From Streptomyces mirabilis (GTDB taxonomy: Bacteria > Actinomycetota > Actinomycetes > Streptomycetales > Streptomycetaceae), in assembly GCF_039503195.1 (NCBI RefSeq), contig NZ_JBCJKP010000001.1:4712001-4776000 (forward strand): DNA of 64,000 bases. The letters run 5' to 3'. How positions within the stretch are numbered: the first letter of the stretch is position 1; each line of letters begins with the position of its first letter. Positions 34,288-43,451 of this stretch are shown piece by piece. The notes below the pieces were generated by a model. It had not been told where the DNA came from and searched no databases. It saw only the letters and a list, made by a program, of their open reading frames with translations. Made by a program: the position numbers and the translations under genes.

Positions 34288-34911
34288 ATGCGAGCGACCA
34301 CACGTCTCACCGCCGGGTTGGGAGTGCTCATGGTGGGCTGGGCCGTAACGGCCTGTGGCCACCAAGCCGGACAGGACGGGACCGCCCCTCCCGCGAGTGG
34401 CGTGGCGAGTCCGTCCGTTCCGTCCGTCACCTCATCCGCCACCTCCTCCGAGGCGCCGAAACCCACCGCGTGCCGAACCGGTTCCTTGACGTGGACGCTG
34501 GTCCTGCTCCCCACGAAGAGCAGTAGTCGGCGCGACGCACTATTGACCGCGGTCAACAATGAGCCCAAGACATGCGTGTTCGCCGGTTACCCGGGTGTCA
34601 GCGTCCACAACGGGAAGGCGAACAGCATTGAGGGCGTCGGCCACGGGCACCCCAAGCCGGTCACTCTGCACAAGGGGGCTGGAGTGACGGTCGACCTTCA
34701 GTACACGCCCCGCGGTGCGAAAGACGCCGGCGACTATTGCGTCAAGGAGGGCGAAGCGCTGGTCTCGGCGCCGCACAACCCCGACCGTGAGCGCACGAAC
34801 GTCCCCGTCATGGACACACATCATGCGGCGGCAGAGATCGACGCCTGCGGCGACTCCATCTCCCTATCACTACCGCATCACACGACGACACCCGCAACCA
34901 CCACGAGATGA
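34288..34911 (+). CDS. DUF4232 lipoprotein
   Basis: ATG 34288 with AGGGGGAA upstream; 207 residues. A lipoprotein signal (LMVGWAVTACGH) with lipobox VTAC is followed by a Ser/Pro/Thr-rich linker (30-60) and a beta-sandwich DUF4232 domain (FAGYPGVSVHNGKANSIEGV; Cys pairs for disulfides). The family is abundant and uncharacterised on the Streptomyces surface. Possibly co-transcribed with the protease gene 117 bp upstream. Confidence 0.85.
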   Translation: MRATTRLTAGLGVLMVGWAVTACGHQAGQDGTAPPASGVASPSVPSVTSSATSSEAPKPTACRTGSLTWTLVLLPTKSSSRRDALLTAVNNEPKTCVFAGYPGVSVHNGKANSIEGVGHGHPKPVTLHKGAGVTVDLQYTPRGAKDAGDYCVKEGEALVSAPHNPDRERTNVPVMDTHHAAAEIDACGDSISLSLPHHTTTPATTTR

Positions 34912-34984
34912 GTCCGTCCCCCGTGGTGGGACGGACTGTCAGGACCGTCCCACCGCGGGCCGCGGATCTGATGGCGTCGACCAG

Positions 34985-35125
34985 TCACTGGCGCGTGGTG
35001 TCCTTGAGGAGGTAGCCGACGGCACCGGCCTCGGCGGCGCGCTCGATCTCCACATCCCTGTTCGTAGGTGGTGAGGATCAGCACCCGGGTCCCTGTGAAG
35101 TCGCCGTCGCGTTCGGCCAGCCGCT
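34985..35125 (-). pseudogene. response-regulator receiver-domain fragment
   Basis: Minus-strand pieces GTRVLILTTYE and, one frame over, EIERAAEAGAVGYLLKDTTR match the beta4-alpha4-beta5 part of NarL/LuxR receiver domains with the conserved Lys. The two are joined by a frameshift near 35065 and end at TGA 34985. Only about 45 residues remain. Confidence 0.65.
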
Positions 35126-35161
35126 GGCGGCGGGACCGCCGGACAGGGGTGCGGCCCGGAC

Positions 35162-35863
35162 TCACCGCCTCGCGCTGAGGGTCGGCCCGGCGATGGACAT
35201 GTCGCCGCTGAGCCGGGCGACCTGTGAAACGGTCACGTTCTCGAAGGTCATGGTGCGGGTGGGAACAGCGGGGTGGGAGAGCCACGGGGGCAGCGCGTCG
35301 GGGGTGACGGTGACGCTGCGGTCCGCCGGGAGCGGAGCGCCGCCCAGTCCGACGAGCGTGCCGGACAGCTTCTGGGTGTACAGGGTCACCACGTCCTTGC
35401 CCTTGACCGTGGACGTGGTCGCGGGCTTGGTCCGCAGACGCATCGCCGCGCGGCCACGGCCCGCCGTCAGGTCGAGGTCGCCGAAGTCCAGCGACCGCGC
35501 GGTGAACTTCAGCACCCGCTTGGACCCGGCCGCGGTCCGGACGGTGACCACGCCGTGGAAGGCACTGCCGTGGAGTACGAGTCTGCCGGCGCGCAGCACC
35601 CAGGGGACGTTCGCCGGACGGCCCGGCAGTCGGACGACCGGCGTGCCGGCCTCTGCTGGCGCCTTGGACGTGCGGATGCCGCCGGGGGCGAGCAGCGCCT
35701 TCGACGCCGCTGGTGTGGCGAGATGCAGGACCAAGGGCAGGCCGGCGACGGCCAGTGCGCAGGCGAGGGGCCGCAGCAGTCGACCGGCCAGGCGGCTCTT
35801 CACCGCACTGCTCGGACGGGACTCCGGCCCGCTTGCCGCGCAGCCGGGCAGGGCGTCACGTGC
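35162..35863 (-). CDS. hypothetical exported protein downstream of DUF6114
   Basis: GTG 35863 has GGTGAGGA upstream and overlaps the DUF6114 stop (35856) by 8 bp, so it is translationally coupled; 233 residues. A membrane/signal segment around 26-50 (LLRPLACALAVAGLPLVLHL) precedes a beta-rich domain (GRLVLHGSAFHGVVTVRTAA, GSKRVLKFTARSLDFGDLDL), resembling the extracellular part of DUF6230-linked proteins. Third gene of a three-gene operon. Confidence 0.75.
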   Translation of the reverse strand, partial: ARDALPGCAASGPESRPSSAVKSRLAGRLLRPLACALAVAGLPLVLHLATPAASKALLAPGGIRTSKAPAEAGTPVVRLPGRPANVPWVLRAGRLVLHGSAFHGVVTVRTAAGSKRVLKFTARSLDFGDLDLTAGRGRAAMRLRTKPATTSTVKGKDVVTLYTQKLSGTLVGLGGAPLPADRSVTVTPDALPPWLSHPAVPTRTMTFENVTVSQVARLSGDMSIAGPTLSARR

Positions 35864-36335
35864 CACCGTGGTCCTCACCTGCGGGGATGGTCGTTGACGT
35901 GGGGTTCGCTGCGGGCTGCGACTCGGCGGCCGTCGGAGGAATCCAGGCACAGGCCAGGGATCCGCCGATCAGGCCGGAAGTCAACCCGATGAGGAGGCCC
36001 CCGAAATTGGCGACGGGAAACGAGACGAGGGCGAGCAGAATGACCGCGATCCCCGCGAACACGCGCGCCTGCTGGTGGAACCAGAGGGAGATGGCCAGGG
36101 CCACGAGGAGAACTCCGATGATCAGCGACCCCGCGCCGGCCGAGGTCGACAGTGCCAGGGGGATGGCGCCGAACTTCAGGTGCGCGTACGGAAAGTAGAT
36201 GATGGGCAAGCCCGCTGCGAAGGTGAACAGGCCGGCCCAGAAGGGACGTTCGTCCCGCCAGGTCCTGAATTCTCGTCGGGTGGCGGTGGCGGCGACGCGC
36301 AAGTTCCGGCGCCTGCCGAATCGTTCGAAGAACAC
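35856..36335 (-). CDS. DUF6114 membrane protein
   Basis: GTG 36335, 159 residues. Four membrane segments (FWAGLFTFAAGLPIIYFPYA about 32-51; LIIGVLLVALAISLWF; VFAGIAVILLALVSFPVAN; LLIGLTSGLIGGSLACAW) match DUF6114, a Streptomyces family usually coded beside DUF6230 proteins. The two are thought to act together at the membrane; function not established. Confidence 0.85.
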   Translation of the reverse strand: MFFERFGRRRNLRVAATATRREFRTWRDERPFWAGLFTFAAGLPIIYFPYAHLKFGAIPLALSTSAGAGSLIIGVLLVALAISLWFHQQARVFAGIAVILLALVSFPVANFGGLLIGLTSGLIGGSLACAWIPPTAAESQPAANPTSTTIPAGEDHGGT

Positions 36336-36432
36336 GTGGGCTTCCGTGATGTTCGGCGGGCGGGAGTACGCGGCGAGCGGGCGGGATGACGCTTCGGGTG
36401 GGGCCGAAGGATGCGTGTTTTGTGACGAGGGA

Positions 36433-37056
36433 TCAGAAGCACTCGTGGTGGCCCTGTCTGAGCCGCACGTCGAGGTCCGGGACGTTGAACGTGGCGGCCG
36501 AGACCGCCACCGTGGTGAAGTGCACGTTGCTCAGGAAGGCCGAATCCGCCTGCTGGGCGAAGCCGTTGGGGTCGAAGAACCGGGAGTTCCTGTCCCCGCG
36601 ACTGATCGGGCCCTTGCTGACCGCTCCCGCCGCCACACCGATGTCGATATCGTCGAAATTCGCCTGTGTGCTCGACAGGGATGTCGCGTCGAGGAACAAG
36701 TTCCTCGCCTCGACCCGCCTGCGGTCGCCTCCGGTGATCCTCAGCGTGTACGGGCCCAGCACCGGGATCGAAACCACCACGGACTGGCACAGCCCGCTGA
36801 TCTCCGCGCGGCTGGCCCCGGTGACCACGACCGGCACCAGGGTGCCCTTCCTGGTCACGTCCACCATGCCGTAGATGCTCAGACCACGGACGTCCAGAGT
36901 GTCCAGGGCCACCTGGAACTTCTGGCCGGAGATGAGGAACGACGCGGCCAGTGCTCCTTGGGCCATACCCACGCCGAGGGCAGCGGCGGCCATGACGCTC
37001 GGGGCGAGAACGGCGGCGAAACGCTTCCAGGAGGTCCTGCCTGCGCGGTGCAGCAT
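36433..37056 (-). CDS. DUF6230 exported protein
   Basis: ATG 37056 with GGAGA upstream; 207 residues. An N-terminal export segment (FAAVLAPSVMAAAALGVGMA, 13-32) is followed by a beta-rich domain (FLISGQKFQVALDTLDVRGL, SGLCQSVVVSIPVLGPYTL) and a C-terminal single Cys. DUF6230 proteins have been mis-annotated as cholesterol esterases. First gene of the operon with DUF6114 and the exported protein ending at 35162. Confidence 0.85.
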   Translation of the reverse strand: MLHRAGRTSWKRFAAVLAPSVMAAAALGVGMAQGALAASFLISGQKFQVALDTLDVRGLSIYGMVDVTRKGTLVPVVVTGASRAEISGLCQSVVVSIPVLGPYTLRITGGDRRRVEARNLFLDATSLSSTQANFDDIDIGVAAGAVSKGPISRGDRNSRFFDPNGFAQQADSAFLSNVHFTTVAVSAATFNVPDLDVRLRQGHHECF

Positions 37057-37209
37057 CCCGTCTCCTTCCGGTCATGACGTGGGCTCGCCGATGCCAGACA
37101 GAGGTGGGCGACACCCCTCTCTCTAGTGGCGGATCCTAGGCTTCCCGGCACGTCAACCGACGGCACGCCAGGTCGGCCGGATGGATGAATCTGTTTCCGT
37201 TGCGGCATA

Positions 37210-37470
37210 GGGATGACACGCGACGCGGTGAGGCCGTCGGTGTCTCCGATCCGCCGACCGTCGCCGAGGCTCGGACCTGCGTCTTTGGGCAAGGGCTCAT
37301 CACCCGGTTGATCGCGCTCGGGGGCGGCGTCGCGCTGCTGCCGTCGGGTTCATCCGACCGTCGGACGCCCACGACCCCGAACTGCCGTCGGTCGCGGTGG
37401 TCGACGGGCCGCATCGCATCGAGTATCTGGCGTGGAGCCGTTTCAACCCGGCCATGGCGACCGGGTCGGG
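37210..37470 (+). pseudogene. LysR-family regulator, C-terminal relic
   Basis: CVFGQGLITRLIALGGGVAL then LLPSG and, after a shift near 37350, SVAVVDGPHRIEYLAWSRFN resemble the end of a LysR effector domain. The HTH is absent. It is antisense to nothing and lies before the 3' end of the FAD oxidase gene. Confidence 0.5.
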
Positions 37471-37519
37471 ACCCGAGAAGGGCCGGCTCGGCAGGGGTTT
37501 CCTCCCGGGCCGGCCCGTT

Positions 37520-37565
37520 GTGTGGGTTCGGTCAGCGGAACCGTGTGGGTTCGGTCAGCAGAACG
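37520..37565. repeat. 23-bp tandem duplication
   Basis: GTGTGGGTTCGGTCAGCGGA occurs twice in tandem (37520-37542, 37543-37565) with two differences. The second copy includes the stop codon of the FAD oxidase. Confidence 0.75.
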
Positions 37566-39051
37566 CGGGCGGGATGCTCTGCTCGTACTGGAAGACGTTG
37601 CGGGGGTCGTACTTCGCCTTGATCTTGCGCAGCCGGTCGAAGTTGCGTCCCCAGTAGGCGGTCTCCCAGTCCTGCATTCCGATGTTCGGCACGTTGACGT
37701 AGGCGCCGTTCACGTACGGCCGCAGTGCCTGGCTGAACTCGGCGATCCAGGCCTGGGCCTGCGGGGTGAGAGGGTCGCAGACACCTGGCTGTCCTGTACG
37801 AGTCCCCCAGCCGGCGCCGGGTTCGGAGTAGAAAAGCGCGTCGCGATGCGGGAACGCCGTGCCGCCGCGGGGGCTCTTCCTGACCGCCCCGCCGAAGGCC
37901 TGGGTGAAGAAGTTGCTGTCGTCCGTGGGGGCGTCCTGCATGAATGAGGCGATCAGGCTGATCGCTTTTTCCGGGAACGGCTTTCTGGTGAACTGCGAAA
38001 AGAACTTCCAGTTCGCGGGCTCGTCCCCGGTCGGAATCTGGAATCCCGCGTACACGTCGCCCCAGTTACCCACCTGCACCGAGACATGGGGGTTGCCGAC
38101 CGACAGAATCGGGGCCAGCAACTCGTTCGCCTCTTCCGGCGATCCTTCGGCGAGGACCGCGAAGAGCAGGATCTGGTTTCTGTGGATCTCGACCTGGGTT
38201 CCGAGGCGGTTGTCGGAGGTCGGCGCCGTACGCTGCCATGCGTCGAAGACCCCGTGCAGGTCCCCGATTCCCGCCCACGTGGCCTGCACATAAGTGACGC
38301 TCTTCAGCGGAGCCGCTTTGTAGGTGAGCGACGTGACGATCCCGAAGTTGCCGTTCCCCGCCCCGCGCAGCGCCCAGAGCAGGTCCGAGTTGTTGTTCAA
38401 GTCCGCCTTGACCACCTTGGCGCACTCGGTACCCGACGCGACGACGACCTCAGCCCCCACCAGGCTGTCGCAGGCCATGCCGAGGTAGCGGGTGAGGAAA
38501 CCGAAACCGCCGCCGAGCGTCGCACCGGACAGACCCACGGTGCCCTCCGTCCCGGTCGTCACCGCGAGGTCCTTCTTCGCGAGCGTGGTCACGGCCTCCA
38601 ACTGGCTGAGCCCGGCGCCGACCGTCGCGATACGAGAGGCGGTGTCGATGTGGACCGACTTCAACTCGCTGATGTCGATCACGATGCCGTTGTCCACGTT
38701 GGACCAGCCCTCGAGGCTGTGGCGGCCGCTGCGCACCCGCAGCGCGACGTCGTGCTGCCGCGCCCACGTCAGGGCGTTGACCACGTCCTGGGTGTTCTGG
38801 GCGAAGACGATGACCAGCGGATAGTGAGTGAAGAGCTCGTCCCAGCCCAGGCTCGCACTCGCGTACCCGGGGTCGTCGGGACGGACGATGCGGCCGGTCA
38901 GCTTCGCCGGCTTGCATTTCGCACCCTCGGCCCCTTCGGTCGCGGCGCTCGCGCCCGGGGCTTCCGCGGCCGCGACACCCGGGAGAACCACCGCGCCGGC
39001 GCCGGCCGCCGCCGTCGCCTTGAGCAGGCCGCGACGAGAATAGTCGTGCAT
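37555..39051 (-). CDS. Tat-exported FAD-binding oxidoreductase (BBE-type)
   Basis: ATG 39051 with GAGAGGAAA upstream; 498 residues. Twin-arginine signal (SRRGLLKATAAAGAGAVVLP, R6-R7). FAD-binding PCMH domain at about 75-250 with VRSGRHSLEGW (H111, expected covalent flavin site), GGGFGFLTRYLGMACD and a Rossmann-like strand. The C-terminal berberine-bridge region ends with YWGRNFDRLRKIKAKYDPRN. Family members oxidise sugars, alcohols or alkaloid-like compounds, transferring electrons to oxygen. Substrate unknown. Single gene. Confidence 0.88.
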   Translation of the reverse strand: MHDYSRRGLLKATAAAGAGAVVLPGVAAAEAPGASAATEGAEGAKCKPAKLTGRIVRPDDPGYASASLGWDELFTHYPLVIVFAQNTQDVVNALTWARQHDVALRVRSGRHSLEGWSNVDNGIVIDISELKSVHIDTASRIATVGAGLSQLEAVTTLAKKDLAVTTGTEGTVGLSGATLGGGFGFLTRYLGMACDSLVGAEVVVASGTECAKVVKADLNNNSDLLWALRGAGNGNFGIVTSLTYKAAPLKSVTYVQATWAGIGDLHGVFDAWQRTAPTSDNRLGTQVEIHRNQILLFAVLAEGSPEEANELLAPILSVGNPHVSVQVGNWGDVYAGFQIPTGDEPANWKFFSQFTRKPFPEKAISLIASFMQDAPTDDSNFFTQAFGGAVRKSPRGGTAFPHRDALFYSEPGAGWGTRTGQPGVCDPLTPQAQAWIAEFSQALRPYVNGAYVNVPNIGMQDWETAYWGRNFDRLRKIKAKYDPRNVFQYEQSIPPAFC

Positions 39052-39281
39052 GGTCAGTTTCCTCTCGACCGGGCTGCGCCGGTATTCGACCAAGGCAATG
39101 GGAACCGCAGATTACAAGGGTGACCGTGGCCGTTTTGTCCGACACGCTAAATAGAGGAAGATGGGCGGCATACCGGAGGAGGATATGTGCGAGCGGGCAT
39201 TGATCAGCCTGCCGTCGATTTCGAGTATTTCGATCCTCTCAGCCCGAATCAATCGACTTGATTTCCGCATATGAACAGACG

Positions 39282-39310
39282 GACGGCCCGGGTGTGAAAC
39301 CCGGGCCGTC
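39282..39310 (-). terminator. terminator of S53 peptidase gene
   Basis: GACGGCCCGGGT, loop GTGAA, ACCCGGGCCGTC: perfect 12-bp stem downstream of the minus-strand peptidase gene. A short tandem repeat CAGGGGCAACTCT follows at 39315-39340. Confidence 0.75.
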
Positions 39311-39347
39311 TCAGGGGCAACTCTCAGGGGCAACGCTCAGGGCGAAG

Positions 39348-40736
39348 TCAGCCGCGGTGGCTCGCTCGGGCGAGGGCGGGCACGAAGCGGAGGGCGTCGA
39401 CGGTGCCCACGCCGGTGGCCATGTCGTAGCCGTTGACGGCCTTGTAGCCGGTGACGCCTTCGTAGCTGTTGTTCGTGCCGTCGTTCACGTCGACGATGCC
39501 GGCGCTCTTGTCGTGGTGGGCGGAACGCTTGGACAGGGCGTACAGCGCCTCGTTGATGTTGCCCACCCGGTGGCCGGCCGCCTGGTCGGCGAGGGCGACG
39601 ATGCCCGAGAAGAGCGGGCTGGCCTCACTGGTGCCGCCGGTGACGTCCCAGCCGGTGGCGGTCGGGTCGAAGCTGGAGTAGATCCAGGCACCGCCGTTGA
39701 CCGCGGCGGCCAGCGACACGTCCGGGGTGCCGCGGCGGGCGCCGACGACGTTCTTCACGCCGTTCTGGAAGGCCGGACGGGAGAAGACGTGGGACTGGCC
39801 GCCGCCGCCCGAACCGTAGTCGTTGTAGACGCTGTCGGGCTTGACGCGCTGGCCCTTGTCGTTCAGGTGGAGTTGGGTGCCGCCGATGGAGGTGACCAGC
39901 GGGTCCGAGGACGGCCAGGAGTTGACGCGCTTGTTGTAGTAGGTCTTGCCGTCCTCCTTCAGGTCGGTGGCGCCGCCGTCACCGGAGGAGGCGAGGACGG
40001 TCACGTGCTTGCGGTTCGCGTCCTCGAAGGCGTAGCGCAGCTTCTTGATGCTGGAGAAGTCGCCCTTGTCGAAACCGGGGAAGGTGTCCTCGGTGGCGCC
40101 GAAGCTCTGGCTGATGACGTCGCCGACGCCGTGGTCGATCAGGTGCTTCTCGGCGTCCATCATCTCCGGCAGACCGGTGGTGCCCTCGGTCTCCGCGACC
40201 GCCGTCTCCACCAGGACGATCTTGGCGTCCGGCGCCACGGCGTGGGCCATCTCGACGTCCAGGGTGGTCTCGCCCGCCCAGCCGGTCATGTCGGCGTTCT
40301 TGGGATCGAAGACGGGAACCTTGCCCCACTTGACCACGTTGACCTTGGTGCTGCGCAGGCCGAACTGCTTGCTGTAGACGTCGAGATCGTGCTGGACGGT
40401 CGGGGAGCCGTACGAGTCGACGATGACGATCGTGCGCCCCTTGCCCGTGATGCCCTTCCGGTACAGCGCGTTGAGGTCGTACGCGGTGCGGTACTGGAGC
40501 GGGTTGTAACAGGCGATGTGCCACTTGGCCTGGCACTGCTCGCTGGAGAGCGGGCTGGCCACGTCGCGGACGAGGGTGTGCCCGGCGATGGCCGGGACGG
40601 CCGTGGTGTGCGGTACGGCGGCAGGCGCGGCGGTGGTGACGCCGGCCAGCGGAGCGGTCGCCAGCGCGGCGACAGCGAGGGCGGCGGTGGCGGCCGTGGA
40701 GGCCGCGACGCCGCGCCCGGTACGGGATATGTGCAT
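39348..40736 (-). CDS. S53-family (sedolisin) peptidase
   Basis: 462 residues from ATG 40736. Export signal about 1-37 (STAATAALAVAALATAPLAG). Catalytic Glu156 and Asp160 in GETTLDVEMAHA and Ser370 in GGTSEASP form the Ser-Glu-Asp triad; D253 in SSGDGG fits the oxyanion Asp. No large prodomain (only about 45 residues before YNPLQ), shorter than classical sedolisins, as in many Streptomyces S53 homologues. Secreted acid endopeptidase. Single gene with its own terminator. Confidence 0.9.
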   Translation of the reverse strand: MHISRTGRGVAASTAATAALAVAALATAPLAGVTTAAPAAVPHTTAVPAIAGHTLVRDVASPLSSEQCQAKWHIACYNPLQYRTAYDLNALYRKGITGKGRTIVIVDSYGSPTVQHDLDVYSKQFGLRSTKVNVVKWGKVPVFDPKNADMTGWAGETTLDVEMAHAVAPDAKIVLVETAVAETEGTTGLPEMMDAEKHLIDHGVGDVISQSFGATEDTFPGFDKGDFSSIKKLRYAFEDANRKHVTVLASSGDGGATDLKEDGKTYYNKRVNSWPSSDPLVTSIGGTQLHLNDKGQRVKPDSVYNDYGSGGGGQSHVFSRPAFQNGVKNVVGARRGTPDVSLAAAVNGGAWIYSSFDPTATGWDVTGGTSEASPLFSGIVALADQAAGHRVGNINEALYALSKRSAHHDKSAGIVDVNDGTNNSYEGVTGYKAVNGYDMATGVGTVDALRFVPALARASHRG

Positions 40737-40958
40737 GAATCCCCCTGGGTGGTCCTGAGTTGCACGGAGTGGTCTCCGTGCATCTCATCGAGTGAGACAT
40801 GCACAGGACAAGACCATTGAACTGTCGATGCCGAACCCTTTACCCAAACAGCACCTGCGGCGCGAACGGCCCGCTTGGCCAGCACGTTCACGGCACGCGG
40901 ACTGGCTGGGCAGGCAACCGGGCGACGATCGCCCGGGGCTCCGTCGTACCAACGCCCG

Positions 40959-42170
40959 TCAAGAGCGCGGCGTCGGCGGCTGCAGGTCGAACGCGGCGGT
41001 GTTCAGCGAGCGCCGCATGGCCCGCGCGACGGGCCGTTCGACGAAGCGGTGCACGAGGTACGACAGGACGATCAAAGCGGTCACCGTGGCCACGACCAGC
41101 GCCGAGGGGTCGATCCGGCGGCCGTAGTGGTGGGCGACGCTCATTCCGATCGTGTCGTGCAACAGGTACAGCGGGAAGGTCATCGCACCCGCGACGGTCA
41201 GCCCGCGCCAGCGGATCCGACGGGTCCCGCCGAGCGCGATGGCACCCATCACGAGGAAGAACAGCGTGGTCACGAGGATCAGCCAGCCGCGCCACGGCGC
41301 CCACGTGGCCCAGTTGACGCGACCGCCGTGCGGCGCCAGCAGGAAGTGCAGCGCCAGCAGCCACGACATGGCGACGATCCCCCACAGCAGCGGCGTCGGC
41401 CGGTAGCGGTGCATGAGGTAGAAGGCCATGCCCGCGATGAAGTACGGGGCGGACGTCGGGTTCACGATCAGCGTGAGCAGCGGAATGTCGGCGCTGGGCG
41501 CCAGCACCGCGGCGACCGTCCACAACCCGCAGAAGATCACCACCCGTTGGTGGGTGAGGCCTTTCCACACCACGACCGCGAACGTGAGGTAGAAGCAGAG
41601 TTCCGGCCAGAGCGTCCAGTAGACCGGGTCCAGGTTGGACACACCGAGCGGGGTCTGCAACATCGTGAAGTTCGCGAAGAGCACCCGCGGGTTGGGGTGC
41701 CCAAAGGGGGTGTCGGCGAAGTAGATGACGCACGCCGACACCACGATCGCGATCCAGTACATCGGGTACAGACGGGTGACGCGTGAGATGAAGAAGTCAC
41801 GCGGGGTGCGCCCCCACGCGCTCATGCAGATGACGAAGCCGCTGATCAGGAAGAACAGGTCGACGCCGAGCCGTCCGAAGGCGAAGTAGGCGTGCGCCTC
41901 CGGGAAGGTGCTCTGGTACGGACGGCCCCAGACGAACGCCATCGCCCCGGGGGTCTGGCCGACGAAGTGGAAGAGGACCACCGACAGCGCCGCCAGGAAT
42001 CGCAGCCCGTCCAACGCGGCGAGCCGGTCCCCGCGGGCGCCCCGCCTGACCGCGATCACCCGTGGCGCGGGGGCCGCCTGCGGCAACGGCGCTTCCTCCG
42101 CGACCACTCCCTCGAGCCCCTGTCTCGTGGCCACGCCGGCCAGTCCCCTGCGATCGTCCGCCTGGGTCAT
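40959..42170 (-). CDS. acyltransferase family 3 membrane protein
   Basis: ATG 42170; 403 residues (the frame extends to 42368 but ATG 42170 follows GGAACGGGG). About 10 membrane helices from residue 60 on. Family signatures: LDGLRFLAALSVVLFHF (near 55), GVDLFFLISGFVI, SRVTRLYPMYW, and a final LVHRFVERPVARAMR. Such enzymes O-acylate sugars or secondary metabolites using acyl-CoA; substrate unknown. Rhomboid gene upstream on the same strand, 335 bp away. Confidence 0.87.
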   Translation of the reverse strand: MTQADDRRGLAGVATRQGLEGVVAEEAPLPQAAPAPRVIAVRRGARGDRLAALDGLRFLAALSVVLFHFVGQTPGAMAFVWGRPYQSTFPEAHAYFAFGRLGVDLFFLISGFVICMSAWGRTPRDFFISRVTRLYPMYWIAIVVSACVIYFADTPFGHPNPRVLFANFTMLQTPLGVSNLDPVYWTLWPELCFYLTFAVVVWKGLTHQRVVIFCGLWTVAAVLAPSADIPLLTLIVNPTSAPYFIAGMAFYLMHRYRPTPLLWGIVAMSWLLALHFLLAPHGGRVNWATWAPWRGWLILVTTLFFLVMGAIALGGTRRIRWRGLTVAGAMTFPLYLLHDTIGMSVAHHYGRRIDPSALVVATVTALIVLSYLVHRFVERPVARAMRRSLNTAAFDLQPPTPRS

Positions 42171-42505
42171 GCGTCCCCCGTTCCAGGGTCGTCCTTCTCT
42201 TTCGGACAGGCCGCGGAAGCCCCCGATCACATGCCCGACGGTCAAATGACAAGGTTGCCGGATTTGTGCCCTCCAGGCGGGGATGACGGCGCCGCCGAGG
42301 CCCACGGATGGCGCGTACCCACTGCCCATCGTGCGATTCGGCCTGTTGGTGTGAGCCAGGTCGCACACGGCGGGAGGCCGGGGCGGTGACGTGCGGAATC
42401 TCGCTGCGGCTCGTCAGGCGCGGCGCCCGTGTACACCGCGAACGAGGGCGGGGCTGCGCGGGTCCGGGAGTGAAACGACGGACGGTGGGTTCTGGAGCAG
42501 GCCTT
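42171..42505. other. intergenic region between acyltransferase and rhomboid genes
   Basis: Contains the acyltransferase leader; no repeat or gene seen. Confidence 0.5.
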
Positions 42506-43240
42506 CTACAGCAGGCCCAGGTCGCCGAGTTCCTTGTGGAGGTCGGCGCGTGGGTTGTCGGGGCGGGGCTGGAGGGCCGCCCGGGTGGTCGGGCCGGTGC
42601 CCCCGCCGGCGTGGGTGTCCTTGGCGGGCCGGGGACGCCGGTCCCGGAAGAACCAGGCCCCGACCAGGCCGCCGATCAGGCCACCGAGGTGTCCCAGCCA
42701 GCTCACCCCCGGCGTCCCGGGCACCGCCACGGTGAGCATGTAGGCGAAGGAGGCCGCCATGACGACACCGATCAGCGTGTCGATCAGATGCCGGTCGAAG
42801 AGCCCGCGCACCACGACATAGCCGAAGTACCCGAAGATCAGGCCGCTGGCGCCGACCGTGTCCACGTTGCCCTGTTCGAGGAACCAGACCGTGACGCCGC
42901 TGGTCACCACGATGAGCAGGCTCAGCCCGAGGAAGCGGACCACCCCCCGGTAGGCGGCGAGGAATCCGAAGACGAACAGCGGTCCCGAGTTGCTCTCGAT
43001 GTGTGCCCAGTTCCAGTGCAGGAAGGGTGCGGTGAGGATGTTGGGCAGCGTGCCGATGTCGCCGGACACCACTCCGTAGTCCCGCGAGAGTGCGTAGTGG
43101 TCGGCGAAGTTCGCGAGCTGCGCCAGCCAGACCAGCGCCAGGAACCCGAACATCACGAAGAACGCCTTCCGCGCCTCCGCGAGGATCTCCTCGGGACCCC
43201 TCGGCCCCGTACCGACCCGATCCCGTTCCGCCCCGGCCAT
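42506..43240 (-). CDS. rhomboid-family intramembrane serine protease
   Basis: ATG 43240 with GGGGAGCG upstream gives 244 residues. Six membrane helices, with the rhomboid motifs HWNWAHIESN (H75, H80, N84), GASGLIFGYFG (catalytic S132) and WLGHLGGLIGG (catalytic H184). Cleaves membrane substrates in the bilayer. Substrates unknown. The C-terminus (200-244) is soluble. Divergent from a GntR regulator across 211 bp. Confidence 0.9.
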   Translation of the reverse strand: MAGAERDRVGTGPRGPEEILAEARKAFFVMFGFLALVWLAQLANFADHYALSRDYGVVSGDIGTLPNILTAPFLHWNWAHIESNSGPLFVFGFLAAYRGVVRFLGLSLLIVVTSGVTVWFLEQGNVDTVGASGLIFGYFGYVVVRGLFDRHLIDTLIGVVMAASFAYMLTVAVPGTPGVSWLGHLGGLIGGLVGAWFFRDRRPRPAKDTHAGGGTGPTTRAALQPRPDNPRADLHKELGDLGLL

Positions 43241-43451
43241 GGCACGCTCCCCTCCCCGGCGGATCCGCATCCGCTCCACGCCCGCACCCCCAGAATGCCA
43301 GCAGCCACCGGGGCCCGGATCCCCACTGCCGGGGCCAGATTGTTGACGATTTTGTGTACCCATCCTACGGTCGGTAACCATCTCCCAGGAGAGCGGAGAG
43401 CTCGAGGAAGCCCGAGTCGCTCCAGGAGCTCGAGACCGAAGGAGTACGTAC

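Noticed and set aside
32549..34303. 584-residue minus-strand frame
   Set aside because: Antisense shadow of the protease gene.
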